Source of the DNA: Gigaspora rosea
Lineage: Eukaryota; Glomeromycota; Glomeromycetes; Diversisporales; Gigasporaceae
Assembly: GCA_003550325.1 (NCBI GenBank)
Contig: QKWP01000133.1
Span: 89,107-153,106 of the forward strand
Length of the DNA: 64,000 nucleotides
Reading direction: 5' to 3'
The position numbers and the translations under genes are program-made. How positions within the stretch are numbered: position 1 is the first letter of the stretch; every line of letters begins with the position of its first letter. Below the pieces are notes generated by a model. It was not told where the DNA came from. It did no database searches and saw only the letters and a program-made list of their open reading frames with translations. Below, in pieces: positions 1 to 10,463 of this stretch.

Positions 1-1880
1 GAAGAGCAAGTTCCTTTGGTAAAATAATATCAATATGTGCGATCTTTTTTTTAATTTTGAACTTTTTTCAAAGTAATACTTTCAACATAATAAATTTACC
101 AAAAGTACTTTCAGTAGGTAATATTATCTAGTCAATATAGAGTGTTATATATGTAAATCTTACCATTGTATCCTCTTGGGATTTGATATAAGATTTGTTC
201 ACATCTTTATCTATCTAGTAATAAAACAAATAATTAAATTTGGATTAATAAACTAAAGTATAATTAATATAGACGGTATTTTAAATACGTGGTGTTGGCA
301 TAGTCCATGACTTGGTAGGTGTTGTATGTTCCGATAGCATTGGCTCCGGCTTTCTAAAAACATGTTCCTTTGTAATTTTCATGATTTGCTCAGGTGTATT
401 TTTTTTCATGCTCCTAATTCCAGTAATGATCTAGCAAAAATACATTCTGCATCCTCTCCTTCATCTGGCCAAGTCCATTGCCAATTAGAAATTCTATATA
501 TCATTCCCAGTTTTTATTTTTTTTATTTAGTTTAGTTTAATTAATACTTGTATCTGTTGTTATTTAAAATTAGATGCAAAAATACGCAAACCTTCGCAAT
601 TAGGCATGATATTAGCAACATGAGTGCCTGCCAAGTCTTTTATTGCCTCTTGTATTTCCTCACCCGATTCAATATCATGACCCATTTTTACCCATCGTTT
701 TATAGCATGTGTTAACTGACCAGATAGTAATAATTGATTAGGGTGTTAGTAATAATAATATCCTGATCCCATTGGGGATTAGCGGAAACGAAGTTTCCGC
801 TTATTAATAAAATAAGATTCTGAAGTTACTCCAGACCGAACACAGCTTAAGTAGGAGTGGGTTTAAAAAAATAAGGCTATAAATTTGAAGCAACCTGAAG
901 CAACTTAGACTAGGCCTGGAGTAGCCCAGATAAAACTGAAGCGAGGTTAATTTAATATAGTAGGTTGAAAGTTGGATCAACTCAACCAAATCTATTAACA
1001 ACCCTACTAATTACGAAAATGAAAATTTGTTTATACCTGGGCATGATGCGAATCAATTGCTGTTTTCGCTTCACCGGCCTCAAGAAAGATCCATTTACAC
1101 ACTGAAATACCATACCACTTTTTCCAATGAGCTATGATTATTATTAATTCTGTATTGTGATAATGCAGTCCATTATCAGAAAAAATACTAATCCACTTTG
1201 GTTTTATTTCGATTGTTTCTAGCACACCATGAAGCGAAGACGCTGTAAACCAGGCGTCTTGTTTACTATCGTTACTCCAATGATCAAATGCATGAATATT
1301 AATTTTACCACTATCAGGATCCTTCATATACATTAAGACTGAATAGAGTGACAATCCGCATTTGCCAAAAAATTCAGCCTTGGTTTCTCTAGATTTTTGG
1401 CACAAGATTTTCATCTTGTAGTCAACAATGATCAACGCACCATCTGAATCAAGTTGTGCAAGGTTAGCACTTAGTTGAGCATTAAGGTATGTTTTCCGTG
1501 CATAATGAGCTTGAAAATATACAAGTTTAGTTTGATACTCATTTAAAAGTTCATGAATTTCAAGGGGTGTGTTGGTTTTTATTTCATCAAAAAAAGTAAA
1601 TAGCTTTTCACAATCCTCACATATTTCTGGGTGAACTAAATTGCAATTTCCAAATGCATGTTGTAGACAATGACTTATACAAGGGTTATGAACAGCTTGG
1701 CCTAATGGATTAATAGTAAGTTTTGTAGAATAATCTTTTCGCAAATATCGTTTTAGAGTTTGAGCTTGTGTACTTAAATTTTCCTATATTTATTTATAGT
1801 ATTAGCATTGAATATACGATTAATATTAGAATATATATAGATACAAATATATATACGTGCATATATGCAGTGTCGCCAAA

Positions 1881-2003
1881 TTGATCATAAAGAATATTCG
1901 TGGTTATTATATAATTTTATATTGATAAAAATATAATAATTATCACTAGTCGAATTTTTTAATTTCGACTAGTGTATAACTATGAAGAATCTTTATGATT
2001 AAT
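1881..2003. repeat. Short imperfect palindromic MITE in an intron
   Basis: The ends TTGATCATAAAGAATATTC and, on the other strand, ATTAATCATAAAGATTCTTC pair imperfectly. A perfect inner inverted repeat CACTAGTCGAA/TTCGACTAGTG lies at 1944-1974. It sits in the long intron (1784-2713) of the DDE-like gene and helps explain that intron's size. Confidence 0.55.
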
Positions 2004-2460
2004 AGCAATAACAAAAAATTTAGCGAGGGCAGTCTTTAAAGTGCTGCTACAAGATAAGTAACTATGTAAAACCATGCTTGGTTTTGTTATTGATTAAGGG
2101 TTATAATTTAAAATTAACTAACAAAATTAGTTCTTGTTACTTCTAACATAATCAGTGCCGTTTATAGTATCCTTATTGGCTAACTCGAATAATACCAAAA
2201 ATATTGTATGAAGATGTCTTATAAGGGTGCAAATACTACATAGTACGTATTCGCAATACATAAAATATTCTATACTATACGAAAAGGTATATATTGCTAT
2301 AGGATATTGTAAATAGCACCATATAATACGTATGAGATATCATATGCAAATCCTGTGCATGTTACAGAAATAGTTATATTTACAGTAATCAATATGAAAA
2401 ACTATATAATATAACACTGTATATATATGTGTATACAAATATGCATATATTATAATATAT

Positions 2461-2690
2461 GAGTCACTCGATATAGAGAAGACTATTAAAATCTCAATAC
2501 AAAAATTGACTCAAGGTTAGTTTATATATAGTTCTCTCAATATAGTGCATTTATACTAATAAAACACTCGCCAATCGATGATAGCCAGAACTTCATCGCC
2601 GTAAAATCAGCCCGAACCAGCTCAATATAGTGAATTTCTAAAAAATTTTTATTAATGAAACTGATTATTTTACTATTTCAGGAGTGACTC
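2461..2690. repeat. 230-bp MITE with TIR GAGTCACTC
   Basis: It begins GAGTCACTCGATATAG and ends with the inverted copy GGAGTGACTC. Inside, the words CTCTCAATATAGTG and GCTCAATATAGTG repeat the terminal theme. It lies in the same intron as the MITE at 1881-2003. Confidence 0.5.
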
Positions 2691-3839
2691 GTATATACAT
2701 AATTTTACTATACCTGAAGATTGATATTATTAATGTGTAACTTTAAAAGCTTTTCAACCTCTTTAAACACTTCATATCCAAGCTTATTACAACTTGAGCA
2801 CATGCCACCAAGATTATCTTTATATATGTATCGGCTGCCTTGTAAGCGAGTCATAAATGATGAACGTTGCATTCCATTTGGATATCTCTCATGAAACTTT
2901 TCCCATAAAGCTTTTTTATGATTCTGAAGATATAAAATTGGTAAGCTAGTTGATGTTTCAGTTCTATAAGATGACATATTAACATTTTCTTTGTTAGAAA
3001 AAAAATTTTCAAACTGATTTAGTAGTTCTTCTGTTAGTTTTACACGATAGATAATGGGCTTTGAAAGAGGTGGCGCGCCATGACCATAAGATTTTGCATG
3101 TTTGGGCTCCAGAGATCGTATGACAGCCAACCTTTTAATATCAGATAATTATTATTTTTTTTTATGTGTATTATTAATCTGGTAAAATAAACTTACACCT
3201 AAGTTAGTTTCTAATTCATCATAAGTAAAATCTTCAGCGATTATTGATAAAATTCGCCGTTTTCTATCCGAAGTTTTTTTATTATTATCTAAAGCGCGTG
3301 AAAAGGAATTCCAAAATGTGCGTGTTGTATTTGGCATATGAACAGGTATACTTGTTAAAAATCCCATTTCATAGAATTGTTTGAGTGTCGCAGAATCATG
3401 ATTTGGTAGATTAGATTTTGTCCAAAATTGATACTAAAATTTAATATGTGATAAGTTTATTATGTAACTATGAAACATTAAATGTGAAAAAAGTTTTACT
3501 AAATACTTTTGATTCTGCATATGACCAGGGTGTTATTTCATGCGCACCAGCAGCGCGAAACATTGATCGCCACGCATTTAATTCTCGACTATCAAATTGA
3601 TAATCTTTTGGATATAATGAATTAAGCATGGAATTCAGCTCAATAATGTTACTTTCTTGTGTTGACCAATTACAGTCGTCCTCCCATATAATCACACAGT
3701 TGGGCACGTACTACTTAGATGATTATAAAGAAGTGTGACTTTACAAAGGCTACCTCTATATAATCACAGCTTATATTAAAAATAAATAATGTGATTTAAT
3801 AGAGGTAAAAATAAAAAATGTTATTTATTAGGGAAAACT

Positions 3840-3960
3840 ACAAGCACAATATTCATGTGACTTATGGGCACAACATGGACTGAATTCGGGTTAGAGTTAA
3901 GTGAATTTTAGTAATGCCAGTTGTTGTTGTGCCCATAAGCATGTGAATGTTGTCCCCATA
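3840..3960. repeat. 120-bp foldback MITE
   Basis: The left arm reads GCACAATATTCATGTG then ACTTATGGGCACAACA. The right arm is its near-perfect reverse complement, around a 45-base spacer. The flanks 3706-3840 and 3960-4590 hold no coding signal. Another short inverted repeat (TACCTCTATATAATCAC / GTGATTTAATAGAGGTA) lies at 3750-3810. Confidence 0.6.
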
Positions 3961-4594
3961 GCAATCTCCTTTAAAAACCTACATGTTTTTGATATTATTC
4001 ATTGATAATTTAATAACGTTACTAATTTGCATTAGTGAACCGCATGCTCTGTATCTAGAGATTCGACCCGTTATAAATTTCTTCAGCATCTTAAAAAGCC
4101 TTATCCGGGTACAAAACCGATTTGCTAAAAAATAATTGGGTAACCCATATTAAAGTTACCTATTACATTTAAAGCAGGTTTTACTCTACCAATAATTAAG
4201 GTATCTTAAATCACATGATCCTGTACCTTAAATAAATACGTGCAAGGTTAGCATTTGCTTTAAATTATACTGAAATCATTCGATCGATCATTTTAATTTT
4301 ACTGATAAACATTTGATCAGAATACGATCAACTTAGTTTTGATTTACTTAATTGAGTTACCATCCTAACTTCACACGCATTTTCTTTCTATAAGTGCACT
4401 TTCTATAGATGCACATAATCTTGATTCGCTGAATGTAATGTTTAGATTTATTACATAAGTGCGCATTCTGAAAGTGCACTCTATTATGGCCCTTATTCCG
4501 AAATATTGCGCATAGGCGTTGGTCCGGGTCTCAAGGTTTAGAGAGTCTTGTTACGGCGAATTTGAGAAAAAGATAAGTATGGCGCTCAAACGAA

Positions 4595-5230
4595 GCCTTT
4601 ATTTATTTCTAATTATTTTTCGACAAAGTTTGTTTTTAAAAAAAATTGAATTAAATTTCAATTCCTATTCTTTGGCAAGATTCATTTTCATTCAAAAAAA
4701 GCCTTTTTCATTTTCTAATTATTTTTCGTTTCTTGTCGAAGATGAAAAATTCAGTTTTAAAAAATTGAATTAAATTCAATTCCTATATCCATTTTCGTTC
4801 AAAGAAGCCTTTATTCACTTCTAATTATTTTTCATTTCATATCAAAGATGAAAAATTTGTTTTTAAAAAATTGAATTAAATTTCAATTCCTGTTCTTTGG
4901 CAGATTCATTTTCATTCAAACGTAGTCTTCATTCATTTCAAATTATTTTTCGTTTCTTGTCAAAGACGAAAATTTAGTTTTCAAAAAATTATATAAAAAA
5001 CTTCAATTCCTATTCTTTGACAAGATCCATATTCGTTCAAACGAAGGCATTTATTCATTCTTAATTATTTTTCATTTTTTGTCGAAGACGAAAAATTCGG
5101 TTTTAAAAAATTAAACTAAATTTTGATTCCAATTCTTTGGCAAGATCGATTTTTGTTTAAACAAGGCATTTATTTATTTCTATTTTTCATTCTTGTCTAA
5201 GACAAAATTTATTTCTAAAGAATTTGGGAT
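4595..5230. repeat. Tandem array, about six units of 106-121 bp
   Basis: Units start near 4595, 4701, 4807, 4925, 5046 and 5165. Each runs through GCCTTTATTCATTTC, CTAATTATTTTTCGTTTC, TTGTCGAAGACGAAAAATT, a TTTTAAAAAATTGAATTAA block and CCTATTCTTTGGCAAGATTC. Divergence between units is moderate, so the array is not very recent. A short open frame from 4519 runs through it and is almost certainly non-coding. Confidence 0.75.
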
Positions 5231-5263
5231 ATCTCAATTCACGGATAATTTCAATCGCTAAAA

Positions 5264-5290
5264 TTCTGACGGCAGGAAATGCCGTCAGAA
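5264..5290. repeat. Perfect 11-bp hairpin
   Basis: TTCTGACGGCA and TGCCGTCAGAA flank a 5-base loop (GGAAA). The stem is GC-richer than its surroundings. No flanking gene suggests a function; it may be a remnant of a palindromic element. The rest of 5290-5780 shows nothing recognisable. Confidence 0.5.
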
Positions 5291-6650
5291 ATCGAAATGA
5301 ATTCTCTTTCTTATTTTATTAACGATTTGAATTTTATCAATGGTCACGTGGACAAGAAAATTAACTGAACAATTTTATTCGGACTAGGATATTTCTTTTT
5401 GTGTTAAGATAAGTATATGATTTATTATAAAAGAAAAGGGTACAAATGGGGAAGATATAATCTGCAGGTCAATTAATGCACATATAGACCTTTTAAAGAT
5501 TCGACTTTATTTTAATCAAAAAGTCATGAGCGCTACGAATTGGCTTTAATAACTAAAACTTTAAAATCATAACTATGGTATATTTAATGAATAAACATAA
5601 TTTAATAAATTTTCAAAAAACCTTATTTACAATGTTTATACTAAGATTTTTTTATTCATGCCCAAGTTTAGCTATAAGCACTATAAAATATTTTAGTAAT
5701 TTTATTTTATTTTTGAATTGCTAAAATGCAAATTAAAGTTTTGTACATACCAGATATATATTACAGTACCGTACAATGTAATTTAATTATCGTAATCCTG
5801 TGAACTTTCTTGTGTCATAAAAAAATCAACAATCGAAGTTTGATGTTTAGATTCGTTATATTTTCGGTTTACTAAAGTTAAATATTTCTGAAAACTTTTA
5901 AGATCCTCGGCCTTAAAATCAGGATCAGTTTGTTGTTCAAAAAAACATATAAATTTATTTAAACCCATTAATCCTTCTGATATTGAAATTTCTGGTTCTT
6001 CTTCGTCCGAATCATCAGGATCTCCATGTTCAAATTGATTTGCTTCATCTAATAAAACTTCGATAATTTCAGAATCATCAAGATTTTCCTCAGTTACGAT
6101 ATGCAAATTGTTGAGATCTAAATATGTATTTAATTGATCTTCAATTTCCAGAACTGAAGTTAAATCCACTACTAACGTGCTGATATCCTGTTCTTGCTGC
6201 TCTAATACTGCATCTTGAGTACAAGCGGCAAGTTCAATTTCTTCATGAGAAACTGACAGCAATATTCCAGTTTTATTCCAACAATTGTTGTTCACGGAAT
6301 TTTCAATGGCATCCCATGACTCAGATACGTAGTAAATAGCATCCTTAATATTTATTTTATTTCTATATAATTAAAAATTAAAAATATAATTAGAGATAAA
6401 ATTTATTAATAAGTGCTGCAAGGGAAAACCTGTAATCAGGCTTTCAATTATACTTGGTAGGTAGTACTTATATAGTTAAAGCGTAAGTTCTTTACTTTTT
6501 TAAATCTTCATTATTTTCAAACTGCGTTAATATATGTCGAATATATCTTTGCTTATACTTAGATTTGAAACTCTTAATAATACCCGCGTCCATTGGCTGG
6601 AGATGGGAGGTCGTATTTGGAGGTAAAAATTCAAGTTTAATGTTAGTTAA

Positions 6651-6995
6651 TCGTACACTAGAATAATCAGGTATAGGGCGTGGGTTACCATAACCACTGC
6701 CATAACGGCCCATACTACCACCAGTACCACGACCTCCATGACCGCCGCGACCACCATGACCACCACGACTACCACGGTTACCACGATTACCACGGTTACC
6801 ATGGTTACCACGACTATTGCTCGAATCTTGATTGGTTGTGGTTAATCTTGGTCTACCACGACCTCAACGATTCCCACGTAAGGTGGTTGATATTTCAGGT
6901 TCTAAATTATTATCAAATGTTTCTTCCTCTGAATTAACATTTGATTCATCTGATCCACGTAATTCGTTGATATTAGCAATATTAGATTGGTCATG
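6651..6995 (-). other. RGG/low-complexity linker inside the pogo DDE domain
   Basis: This 345-bp in-frame block (115 codons) sits between VDNASSHF and LTNIKLEFLPPNTT, which are nearly adjacent in ordinary pogo transposases. Its first part is acidic (GSDESNVNSEEETFDNN). Its second part is Gly/Arg-rich with units such as GNRGNRGNRGSRGGHGGRGG. The Arg-Gly codons are mostly CGTGGT, so the DNA is a degenerate trinucleotide-pair repeat. The only interruption is the TGA at 6864-6866. Confidence 0.75.
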
Positions 6996-7343
6996 AAAAT
7001 GTGAAGAGGCATTATCTACTAGTAACAAGACTTGACGATTTTGAATGCGAAATCTTTGGTCTAAATCTTTTAACCATTCTGAAAATATATCATTTCTCAT
7101 CCAAGCACGAGAATTTGCACGATAAATAACAGGTAAAGTGTCATAATTAATACGGAAAAGTGCGCGAGGTGAGATTGATGATCCGATTACTAACGGTTTT
7201 AATTTTTCTGTTCCGGTTGCATTACATGCTAACATAACAGTAATTCGTGAACGATCCTAATAAAGTAATAATATAAAAATTAAATTTTTAAAATAAAACA
7301 ATAATTTATATTAAATTTCACTAGAACTTTAACCGTATTAAAT

Positions 7344-7489
7344 AACATAATTTGAATACCATTCAAGTTACCATTCGAACTGTCATTTAATGCTAGCACA
7401 TAATTTCACGGACATGCATGTCCGTGAAATCATGTGCTAGCATTGAATGACAGTTCGAATGGTAGCTTGAATGGTATTCGAATCATGTC
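7344..7489. repeat. Near-perfect 146-bp palindrome (MITE) within a transposase intron
   Basis: The two arms of about 70 bases match almost completely. Each contains GAATACCATTCAAG, ACCATTCGAACTGTCATT and GCTAGCACAT, and they meet at CGGACATGCATGTCCG, centred between 7416 and 7417. The position next to the exon ending near 7521 suggests it damaged or replaced the normal splice donor. Confidence 0.85.
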
Positions 7490-8185
7490 ATTCAATATGT
7501 GAAAGTTTTGAATATTAATATTACGAGTGCAATAATAAACTAGCCTTTTTAACACCAGGTCTTGATTGAGATGCAAGTGTTTGATCTGGTGCTATGTGAA
7601 AAAAGAGCCCTGTTTCATCTGCATTAAACACATTATCTAATGTATAATTTTCAATCAAGTCATGTAATTTTTTTTTATATTCTGGAAGTAAAGATAATGG
7701 TGCACTATTCGATTCACCGTGTAATCGAAAATTTCTAAGGTTGTTACGTCGTTTGAATTTATGAATCCATCCATTTGAAAATTTTAAAGCATCGTCGCCC
7801 AAATTTAAAGCTTTTGCAAAAATTGTTGCTTTCTCTTTAATCATTAATTCTGTTATAATCATTTCACCACGAGTGACTTGTTCGATCCAGAGCTTCATTG
7901 CCTGATCCAATAAAGGATATTTTACTTGCTTATGTCGAAAAGTTAGAGAGCTCGATTGATCATCCGCAACAGCTAACCATCTTGATTTATCCTTTAAAAT
8001 TTTACAAATTGTGGTCCGATCTAAATTTAAATTGGGATCTTGAGAATTAAAGTGGTTTGCAATATCTAGTTGTTTTACATGAGGATGGCTTTGACTATAT
8101 TCACATATTTCTCGTTTTAAATAATCACTAATAGCTGTCCTTGTTCTTTTTTGCGACAAACTTTCAGACATGTAGGTAAGCACTT

Positions 8186-8263
8186 AAAAAACGTAAAACA
8201 AATTGCAGTTTCACTTTATTCAATAAAAAACGTAAAACGAATTGCACTTTCACTTTATTCAAC
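8186..8263. repeat. Two-copy direct repeat of about 39 bp
   Basis: The unit AAAAAACGTAAAAC, then AAATTGCAGTTTCACTTTA, occurs twice with two or three differences. It lies immediately upstream of the transposase start codon and may be a binding-site duplication or simple slippage. Confidence 0.6.
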
Positions 8264-8436
8264 AATAATCACTTTTATAGAAGTACAATAATATAAATTC
8301 GAATCTAATTAATACAGTTACAAAATTTTTTTTATCTAAACTATTGCAAAGTGAAAATTAGAATTTCATTATTAATTAATAATTCAAACAAATCGTTATT
8401 TCTAGTTTTGCTTGGCATAACACGCATAACACTCTT

Positions 8437-8894
8437 TTAAAGGATGGCGGTCCCTTCACCAACATCCAATTCATAGACATTCTGGCTACCAACAAGTGCT
8501 CGCTTTATTTACTCTGGGCTAAGTCTTTTGATCGATATAATGAATTAGGATCCAAATTCACACGATTAATAATTATCACCGATCATAATGAAATCGGATT
8601 AAAATGAAATGTGGGTTTCTATTTAACCTTCTAAAACCCACTTATACTTGTTTAATATAAATTCCACTCTAAAACTAATCTTTATCCTTAATCACTACTA
8701 AAAAATGCGCTTTAATTCATCTTAATAATTATCTTAATAGATGCAGGTTAAATGACGCAATAAGTTATTACCTTTTAACGCCCGAAATTGGGAGAGCGAT
8801 AAATGGGCTTGTGCAGATTAGCTTTGAGCGTTACAGGCGAATGTTTATTAAGGGATTCGGGTTTAATGATGGTTGGAAATTAAGGAAAGTATGA
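8437..8894 (+). other. Possible decayed exons, plus strand
   Basis: Two open stretches look coding-like by residue composition. 8437-8604 reads KDGGPFTNIQFIDILATNK and ends at TGA; 8758-8894 reads AISYYLLTPEIGRAINGL and RYRRMFIKGFGFNDGWKL before TGA. The second follows a plausible acceptor (TAGATGCAG). Local GC is slightly above the surroundings. I recognise no family and see no start codon for the pair. Chance is possible. The rest of 8264-9490 holds nothing I can name. Confidence 0.2.
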
Positions 8895-9490
8895 TTGTTA
8901 TAATGGACGATATTTTATTCCTTATCTACTGGTTCTTCATTCGTTATTCGTTGCAATCTTGTTCTTTGTTAGCTATCGTTAGTTTTTTTTCCCGCTTTAT
9001 AAACAATCGCTATATTTATACAATAACACTATGTCTGATTGAAAATTAGTCATGAAATGTTCCCACCATGCGAACTTTTTACGTGCTACCAAAATGCTGT
9101 GACACCTTCTGGTAAATGCAGGTTCGTGATCGTCATTTTTACTATTTTATTTATAGCTAATCACGCCCGAATTACTGCATTAGGTTTAGTAAGATCAGCC
9201 GAAAAATCAAAATCCAGCCAAATTTAGTTATCGCGCGGTGATGTAATATTGATCCCTAATATCTTTTAATGATTTATCATGTTTCTGTTGTTCGGGTGTT
9301 GGTGTGCTTGGTCGGCTTGGGCCAGGTGTTACAACCAGGGAAAGACGAAAAAAGGAAAGTTAAAAAATTAGCCATGGCAATTTCGCTTAATACCCATACA
9401 ATCACCTGATTGTGTCCGATTGCGTGTGATTGTAAAAGATTATAAACGATTATTTAATTTAAATTCCTTTACTGTATTATATAAGGACGT

Positions 9491-9613
9491 TAAAGGAAAA
9501 CCTGTTATCAGACTTTTTTGTGCAGTTAGCCGCCTATGGAAAATCTATCATTATGATAGATTTTCTATAGACGGCTAACTGACATAAAAGTCCGATAGCA
9601 GGTTTTCCTTTGA
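9491..9613. repeat. 123-bp palindromic MITE
   Basis: The left arm TAAAGGAAAACCTGTTATC, the segment GCAGTTAGCCG and the core AAATCTATCATTATGATAG are mirrored by the right arm ending GATAGCAGGTTTTCCTTTGA. A related end, GGAAAACCTGTAATCAGG, occurs at 6422-6439, so the family has at least one other fragment here. 9614-10133 contains only weak open frames. Confidence 0.8.
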
Positions 9614-10133
9614 CGGCACTCGTGTGAGATTTCCTAGTGGCGAGATAAAAAATGCGGTGAATGCATTTGATAGAAGAATTTACAGTATTTGATTTTAAAA
9701 AAGACAGGGTTTTGATTATCGATCTCCTGTACAAAGGCTAAAAAAAGCATCTGCACAAAAATAGAAAAAGTGGGGATTTGTCAAGTTTACTGACCAAAGA
9801 TTTATTGCCATGCCCCGAATTGATAAACGAGGACAAAAATACTGAAAAGTGCGCGACTTTTACGAGAATGAAGAAAAAGAGCAAATTAATCCAACCTCTT
9901 CTCAGTCCGGGGAAACTAATCTTACCGTTATATAACTTAAATGTAGGTGTGATTGTATGGAAGGCATTTTACTATTAAAAAGCATCTATAAATATGAAAA
10001 TAGGTGTAATAGTGATTATAAGCATTAGTGACTATATAGAAGGGGTTTTAATAACAAAAAAATCGGTATCCAAAAACCATGTGATTGTATGGAGTTAGTG
10101 ATTATATGGGAGGTGACTGTAGGGAGGGACGAC

Positions 10134-10463
10134 NNNNNNNNNNNNNNNNNNNNNNNNNNNNNNNNNNNNNNNNNNNNNNNNNNNNNNNNNNNNNNNNNNN
10201 NNNNNNNNNNNNNNNNNNNNNNNNNNNNNNNNNNNNNNNNNNNNNNNNNNNNNNNNNNNNNNNNNNNNNNNNNNNNNNNNNNNNNNNNNNNNNNNNNNNN
10301 NNNNNNNNNNNNNNNNNNNNNNNNNNNNNNNNNNNNNNNNNNNNNNNNNNNNNNNNNNNNNNNNNNNNNNNNNNNNNNNNNNNNNNNNNNNNNNNNNNNN
10401 NNNNNNNNNNNNNNNNNNNNNNNNNNNNNNNNNNNNNNNNNNNNNNNNNNNNNNNNNNNNNNN
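10134..10463. other. Assembly gap (330 N)
   Basis: A block of unknown bases. It removes the 3' part of the minus-strand gene described next. Any reading frame drawn across it is meaningless. Confidence 0.98.

Larger units (their letters stand above)
281..3705 (-). pseudogene. DDE-like transposon ORF of a multi-copy fungal family, six exons, one frameshift
   Basis: A minus-strand gene can be assembled from exons at about 3507-3705, 3197-3433, 2714-3131, 1037-1783, 571-715 and 281-507. Donors GTATTT, GTAAGT, GTATAG and GTATAA and acceptors TTTAG, AAAAG, ATATAG and GTCAG keep the frame. Three acidic positions look like an RNase-H-fold DDE triad: IIVDYKMKI, IFSDNGLHYHN, and the E in FLEAGEAKTAIDSHHAQ. 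The part read from 715 continues LTHAIKRWVKMGHDIESGEE, and the last exon reads ISNWQWTWPDEGEDAE. From memory this resembles a large transposon-like family of glomeromycete fungi. The first exon opens at a splice acceptor without an ATG, so the true 5' end is missing or further upstream. A one-base loss in a poly-A run near 399-408 turns the expected Trp codon into TGA; the next frame continues KKNTPEQIMKITKEHVF to the stop at 281. Likely a recently inactivated copy or a homopolymer sequencing error. Confidence 0.6.
5783..8171 (-). pseudogene. pogo/Tigger-type DDE transposase, interrupted by one in-frame TGA
   Basis: The start is the ATG at 8171 (MSESLSQKRTRTAISDYLKR). Residues 1-70 look like a psq/CENP-B-type helix-turn-helix. 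Residues 80-150 form a second DNA-binding helix-turn-helix (WIEQVTRGEMIITELMIKEK, FSNGWIHKFKRRNNLRNF). The DDE domain follows: NADETGLFF (first Asp, residue 185), then after an intron ITVMLACNATGTEKLKP and LLLVDNASSHF (second Asp), and finally FLPPNTTSHLQPMDAGII (third acidic position). The C-terminal exon (5783 to about 6350) is acidic and ends FMTQESSQDYDN. The intron near 6350-6488 has donor GTAAAG. Between the second and third acidic residues lies an in-frame 115-codon linker rich in RGG, unusual for pogo enzymes in general. The stop at 6864-6866 (TGA for CGA) and a doubtful splice donor at 7520-7540, next to a palindromic MITE, indicate an inactive copy. Confidence 0.8.

Noticed and set aside
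4519..4773. 84-codon plus-strand frame
   Set aside because: It lies in the 118-bp tandem array and its residues reflect the AT-rich repeat unit.
5264..5290. Rho-independent-type terminator
   Set aside because: A hairpin without a following T run, in a eukaryotic sequence with no adjacent gene end.
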